Assembly: GCA_029762535.1 (NCBI GenBank)
Contig: JARVGK010000015.1
Span: 1 to 64,000, forward strand
From: Thermoplasmatota archaeon
GTDB lineage: Archaea; Thermoplasmatota; Penumbrarchaeia; Penumbrarchaeales; Penumbrarchaeaceae
Length of the DNA stretch: 64,000 bases
Direction of reading: 5' to 3'
Shown here: piece by piece, positions 60,236 to 64,000 of the stretch
Layout of the letters: every line of letters begins with the position of its first letter
How positions within the stretch are numbered: the stretch's first letter is position 1
Program-made: the position numbers and the translations under genes
Notes under the pieces: model-generated
What the model was told of the DNA's origin: nothing
The model's database searches: none
Seen by the model: the letters and a program-made list of their open reading frames with translations, nothing else

Positions 60236-61582
60236 ATGGATGAAAGGATCGAAAGGGCAAGAAGACCGGGTTATCTGTCGAACAAATTACATTCCTTTTA
60301 CAAGGGTAAAACCGAAATGGCATTAAAAGCCCCAGTTAGGGATTTCAATGATTTCGCTATATGGTATACACCGGGCGTGGCCTCTCCATGCAGGGCCATA
60401 AGATCGGATCCATCGATGGTATGGGAGATGACGAACAGATCGAACACGATCGCGGTCGTTTCTGATGGATCGAGAGTTCTAGGACTTGGCGATATCGGGC
60501 CTGAGGCCGCCATTCCCGTCATGGAGGGTAAGAGCCTTCTTTTCAAGTATCTCGGCGGTGTCGATGCTTTCCCATTATGCCTTGGAGTACATGACGAAGA
60601 GAGCATTATCGATACGGTAAAAGCACTGGAACCATGCCTCGGAGGTATCAATCTAGAAGACATATCCACTCCCAAATGCTTCCCGATCCTGGACCGACTC
60701 AGAAATGAGATGGGCATCCCCGTTTGGCATGACGATCAGCAGGGGACCGCAACCGTTGAGGTTGCAGGCTTTCTCAATGCTCTTAAGTTGGTTGGAAAGA
60801 GCGTAGATGAAGTTCAGATAAGCATGATAGGGGCAGGAGCTGCCAATATTAGGATCGCATCCATTCTCACTCAAATCGGTGTAAGACCTAAGCATATAAT
60901 CATGTGCGATTCGAGAGGTGTCCTCAATATGGAGCGAGAGGATTTTGAGAAAATGAGGTCCGATTCTCCCGAAAAATATCGTATATGTCAGGAATATAAT
61001 GGTATGGAGAGAGAATGCACTATCGTTGATTGTACAAAAGGGTCGGATGTTCTTCTATGCGCATCCACGCCTAAACCTGGAACTGTTAGCAAGGACATGG
61101 TAAGAAAAATGAGCGACGACCCGATCGTGTTCGCGGCTGCGAACCCGGAACCTGAGATATGGCCGTGGGATGCGAAGGAAGCCGGCGCTCATATAATGGC
61201 AACAGGGAGGTCCGATTTCCCCAATCAGATAAACAACTCGCTAGGTTTTCCAGGCATATTCAGAGGTGCCCTTGATGTCAGAGCGCGAACGATATCGGAC
61301 GGTATGTGCATAGCAGCCGCCATGGAGCTTGCGAAAGTCGCGGAGGATAAAGGACTTCACAAAGATTACATCATACCATCCATGGATGAATGGGAGGTCT
61401 TTCCCAGAGAGGCCGCTGCGGTAGGTATTAAGGCGATAGAAGAAGGGATCGCTAGGATCAGACCATCGCGTGAAGAGATCCTGGAAAACGCGTATGCTAT
61501 AATAAAGAGATCAAGGGAACAGACCAGATATCTTATGGAAAATGGAATAATAGAAAAATCCCCGCCAGATACAAGATTATAG
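60236..61582 (+). CDS. Malic enzyme (malate oxidoreductase, decarboxylating)
   Basis: 448 residues. 'AIWYTPGVASPCRAI' (Tyr), 'VVSDGSRVLGLGDIGPEAAIPVMEGKSLLFK' (Lys), 'VWHDDQQGTATV' (metal-binding Asp) and 'GAGAANIRIA' (nucleotide-binding) are all present. It oxidatively decarboxylates malate to pyruvate with NAD(P). The Rossmann motif is GAGAAN; cofactor choice is not resolved. ATG 60236 is used; a TTG three bases upstream is also in frame. It is in one operon with larA. Confidence 0.93.
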   Translation: MDERIERARRPGYLSNKLHSFYKGKTEMALKAPVRDFNDFAIWYTPGVASPCRAIRSDPSMVWEMTNRSNTIAVVSDGSRVLGLGDIGPEAAIPVMEGKSLLFKYLGGVDAFPLCLGVHDEESIIDTVKALEPCLGGINLEDISTPKCFPILDRLRNEMGIPVWHDDQQGTATVEVAGFLNALKLVGKSVDEVQISMIGAGAANIRIASILTQIGVRPKHIIMCDSRGVLNMEREDFEKMRSDSPEKYRICQEYNGMERECTIVDCTKGSDVLLCASTPKPGTVSKDMVRKMSDDPIVFAAANPEPEIWPWDAKEAGAHIMATGRSDFPNQINNSLGFPGIFRGALDVRARTISDGMCIAAAMELAKVAEDKGLHKDYIIPSMDEWEVFPREAAAVGIKAIEEGIARIRPSREEILENAYAIIKRSREQTRYLMENGIIEKSPPDTRL

Positions 61583-61589
61583 AATTGTA

Positions 61590-64000
61590 TCATTCTTCAT
61601 CATATCGACGTGATCGGGGGCGACCTTTGGAACGCGGAACTGACCTGCCCTTGAGGATGTAAAGCAAGACGGATAATATCACAATGACAGATAAAGTTAT
61701 GATAAATAAGATCATAGTATTTGGGGTCTTGTCTTTTGATATTTCCTTACTCGGTGTTGCTTCGTATGATTCCGTTATCTGGCTCATGCCGAAGGATGTC
61801 TCGCATGATAAAGCCAGATAATAGGATCTTCCGTTCGTGAGACCTGATAATCTGTAGCTCCTAGTTGAGGGAGATGCGGACCTGCTCAGAGTGAGGTTCG
61901 AAGGCTCCACTCCTATGAATATATGATAGATCCAGATATCACCCCCTCCATTATTTTGGGGTGGTTCCCATACTATCTCGATCCACCCATCCCCAGATAT
62001 AACTTCCAGTATCACAGGAGGATCCGGATATGTCTGAGGGACGGCTGGGATCACATCAGAGAAGGAAGATGATCCTTTTATGTTAACGGCCCTTACGGCA
62101 AAGTAATAGGTCCAACCATTGTTCAATCCTTCGACGGTGCAGTTCCTTGAGTCAAGGCCTGTTCTCATCACATCAATGTTCTCGGGAGATCTTCCCATCC
62201 AAACCTCGTATGTGATATCCTTGAGGCCGCCATCATCTTGGGGTTTGGACCAGGCCAGTTCTATCACCTCTGAGCTTATCTGATATTTAAGGTCGATCGG
62301 AGGTCCAGGAACCGAGGTTGGTGTACAATTGAGGACCTCGGTAAGTTCTCCCTCCCCTTTTATGTTGACCGTGCTGATCGCGAAACCGTGTCTTGTACCT
62401 TTTTTCAGGTTTGTTATCGTCGAATTCATAAAAGAGGTACTGCTCAATAGATAGAGAGGTCCATTATCAATGGACATGTGGATGTTATATGTTGCCTCAA
62501 TATCACCGCCGAGATCAATGGGCTCGTTCCATGAAAGGTTGACCGTATCATCTACGTTCTCTAGAGAGAAATCAATAGGAGGGGAAGGCAGTCCATAAGG
62601 TATTATGGAAACAAAGGGCGATAGTTCCCCTTCAAAGTATCCATTGTGTGCACCGATCTTGAAGGAATATTCTCTGCCGTATTCCACATCATCTATGATG
62701 AATTTTTCCGTGGAGTGTTCTTCCTTGATCAGGAACGAAGTTCCTTCATCACCCTTCTGGTATATGTTATAGGTAATATTAACAGCCCCTCCAGTGTTTT
62801 CTGGAGGCCCCCATTGAAGTATTATGCTCTTATTTATCTGATAGATGTCAATATCAGCGACCTCTGTCATCATACCAAGTGGGGTGATATTATGCAGATA
62901 GGCCCTTTCTCCCTTGCCTAGATCGTTATATGCTGCAACTGAAACAGTATAGTATCGTCCGTTGACCAATCCTTCTATCATGAGCTCGGTCATCTCCAGA
63001 TCGATATAGGTCTTTAGTATCTGGTTGATCACATTTCCCAGATATAGAGCATAATGAACTTGATAAGCCCCTCCCTTTGATGAAGGGGGGTTCCATCTAA
63101 TGAGAAGTGCCGAACTCATTGGTATATATGTGAGGTTCTCAACGCTCGTTGGCAGACCCAGGGGGGTGGCATGGGAGGGATAGGATAAAGGACCTTCACC
63201 CAAGGAATTGGAGGCGGATAACCGAATGTAGTGATCCATTCCATTCTCCAGCCCGCTGAGAAGGAACCAGTGCTGGGTGACATCTCTTATCTCTAAGATC
63301 TGGTGTTCGTCCTTTGAAAGATAGATATTGTAGGTTAGTTGACTGAAACCACCGGTATCGAGCGGAGGTTCCCATGTGAGGTTGATGGTACCATCTCCTA
63401 TCCTAGAAGAAATGGTGGTCGGTGATGATGGGATCGAATACGCAGTACCATACACCATGGTTCGCTCACCCTCTCCAACTTTGTTGATTGCTGATATCCA
63501 GTAATAGGTCTCAGCTCCTTTTATCACAGAGGTATCATTTAGATCCTCTACGGATTGCTCTAAAAAGAATTGAGGATCGCCGGGATCGGTCGAACGATAT
63601 ATCCTGTAACCCAATAAAGGCTCGTTACCGTCATTAAGAGGTTCTTCCCATGAGACATGAAGGTAATTCGTTCCGTTATCTATCACAAGAGAACTCACCT
63701 TGGAGGGTATATCGGAGTCGAGCTTGAACTTTGTTAAGGTGATGTCATATCCTCCATTGAAGCTCGTATCATAGGCACCTAAAGTGGTAGGAAAATCCGA
63801 ATCAAGGGTGTTGAAATAGGTATGCCCGGCGATCAGAACGTTATTTTCCCCCTGAAAAGCTATTGCCGTGGCCCTATCCTCATCAGCCCCTCCGAGGAAA
63901 GTAGAATGCAGTATCTTTCTTCCGTCGGCAGATAGTATCATAAAGAAAAAATCCAGTTCGTTCCTTGTAGTGTCATATGCTCCCAATGTTATCGGAAAAT
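61590..64000 (-). CDS. Surface protein with SBBP-type propeller and fibronectin type III repeats (5' end off window)
   Basis: The frame is open through base 64000 (upstream codons read F-P-I-T before the TTG at 63986), so the N-terminus is missing. First seen are two SBBP-like repeats ('FPTTLGAYDTSFNGGYDITLTKF', 'FLGGADEDRATAIAF'), then about eight fibronectin type III modules, each with 'SWNEPxxxGG'-like strands and 'GxxYxxxVxAxNxxGEG' ends, and a single membrane helix (nt about 61655-61725) with an Arg/Lys-rich cytoplasmic tail. Likely an envelope-anchored adhesin or polymer-binding protein. It is convergent with the malic enzyme gene. Confidence 0.82.
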   Translation of the reverse strand, partial: FPITLGAYDTTRNELDFFFMILSADGRKILHSTFLGGADEDRATAIAFQGENNVLIAGHTYFNTLDSDFPTTLGAYDTSFNGGYDITLTKFKLDSDIPSKVSSLVIDNGTNYLHVSWEEPLNDGNEPLLGYRIYRSTDPGDPQFFLEQSVEDLNDTSVIKGAETYYWISAINKVGEGERTMVYGTAYSIPSSPTTISSRIGDGTINLTWEPPLDTGGFSQLTYNIYLSKDEHQILEIRDVTQHWFLLSGLENGMDHYIRLSASNSLGEGPLSYPSHATPLGLPTSVENLTYIPMSSALLIRWNPPSSKGGAYQVHYALYLGNVINQILKTYIDLEMTELMIEGLVNGRYYTVSVAAYNDLGKGERAYLHNITPLGMMTEVADIDIYQINKSIILQWGPPENTGGAVNITYNIYQKGDEGTSFLIKEEHSTEKFIIDDVEYGREYSFKIGAHNGYFEGELSPFVSIIPYGLPSPPIDFSLENVDDTVNLSWNEPIDLGGDIEATYNIHMSIDNGPLYLLSSTSFMNSTITNLKKGTRHGFAISTVNIKGEGELTEVLNCTPTSVPGPPIDLKYQISSEVIELAWSKPQDDGGLKDITYEVWMGRSPENIDVMRTGLDSRNCTVEGLNNGWTYYFAVRAVNIKGSSSFSDVIPAVPQTYPDPPVILEVISGDGWIEIVWEPPQNNGGGDIWIYHIFIGVEPSNLTLSRSASPSTRSYRLSGLTNGRSYYLALSCETSFGMSQITESYEATPSKEISKDKTPNTMILFIITLSVIVILSVLLYILKGRSVPRSKGRPRSRRYDEE

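Noticed and set aside
1-64000. CRISPR arrays, transposons, prophage or integrase sites
   Set aside because: No regularly spaced repeats, transposase or integrase motifs were seen on either strand.

Overview
The window reads as a chromosomal segment of a heterotrophic archaeon, most likely a Thermoplasmata-type euryarchaeote (inference from gene content). Archaeal markers include class I lysyl-tRNA synthetase, TrmY, a GfcR-type HTH-PRTase regulator, DUF131, archaeal family B DNA polymerase, a GPN-loop GTPase, a ThiS/SAMP-like diglycine protein, geranylgeranyl reductase for ether lipids, a tRNA gene without encoded CCA, and TATA boxes placed 22-32 nt before several start codons (leaderless mRNAs). 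Other genes carry GGAGG or GGTGAT Shine-Dalgarno sites, often with TTG or GTG starts. I see no rRNA, CRISPR array, insertion sequence or prophage. No gene-free stretch exceeds about 200 nt.

Layout. 1-1117: 3' part of a surface protein with cytoplasmic zinc ribbons. 1274-7653 (minus): NAD-kinase-like protein, TRM9-like methyltransferase, isocitrate-type dehydrogenase, tRNA-Gln, acetyltransferase, lysS, GfcR-like regulator and cutA. 7819-10404: large surface protein. 10449-13908: cyclophilin, geranylgeranyl reductase with its ferredoxin, thioredoxin, nitrilase-family amidase and a small zinc-ribbon protein. 14068-18523 (minus): three overlapping KaiC/RecA-like genes, only the first with an intact P-loop, preceded by a degenerate-PLD/TPR protein. 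18630-21698: TraB-like protein and a beta-helix surface protein. 21871-27578 (plus): formiminotransferase-cyclodeaminase fusion, coiled-coil protein, trmY and a surface protein.

27516-42697 is a catabolic block. On the minus strand, in transcription order, it runs gctA, gctB, small ORF, two thiolase-like genes, two DUF35 genes, acyl-CoA synthetase, porGDAB, iorAB and a 2-hydroxyacyl-CoA dehydratase-like gene. A divergent acyl-CoA dehydrogenase lies at its head. Together these could convert amino-acid-derived 2-oxoacids to acyl-CoAs and process them further, with ferredoxin as electron carrier. This suggests a peptide or amino-acid fermenting lifestyle. Both thiolase-like proteins appear to lack the catalytic Cys and the GHP His, so their chemistry is probably not ordinary thiolysis.

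42747-64000 holds DUF2085, a SAMP-like protein and a GPN GTPase; glycerate 2-kinase divergent from an unknown Cys-cluster protein; a TPR/zinc-ribbon protein; and a minus-strand run of YchF GTPase, DNA polymerase B and a degenerate FtsZ-like protein. It continues with an EF-Tu-domain-2 protein without a G domain, DUF131, a giant tyrosine-rich surface protein with a bacterial-looking terminator, a LarA-family racemase next to malic enzyme, and a fibronectin type III surface protein running off the right edge.

The most unusual elements are the FtsZ-like protein that keeps the T7 loop but has lost the GTP-binding T4 loop, the KaiC-like triad with stepwise loss of the P-loop, the Cys/His-less thiolase-DUF35 pairs, and a symmetric TATA element spaced to give leaderless transcripts of two divergent genes.
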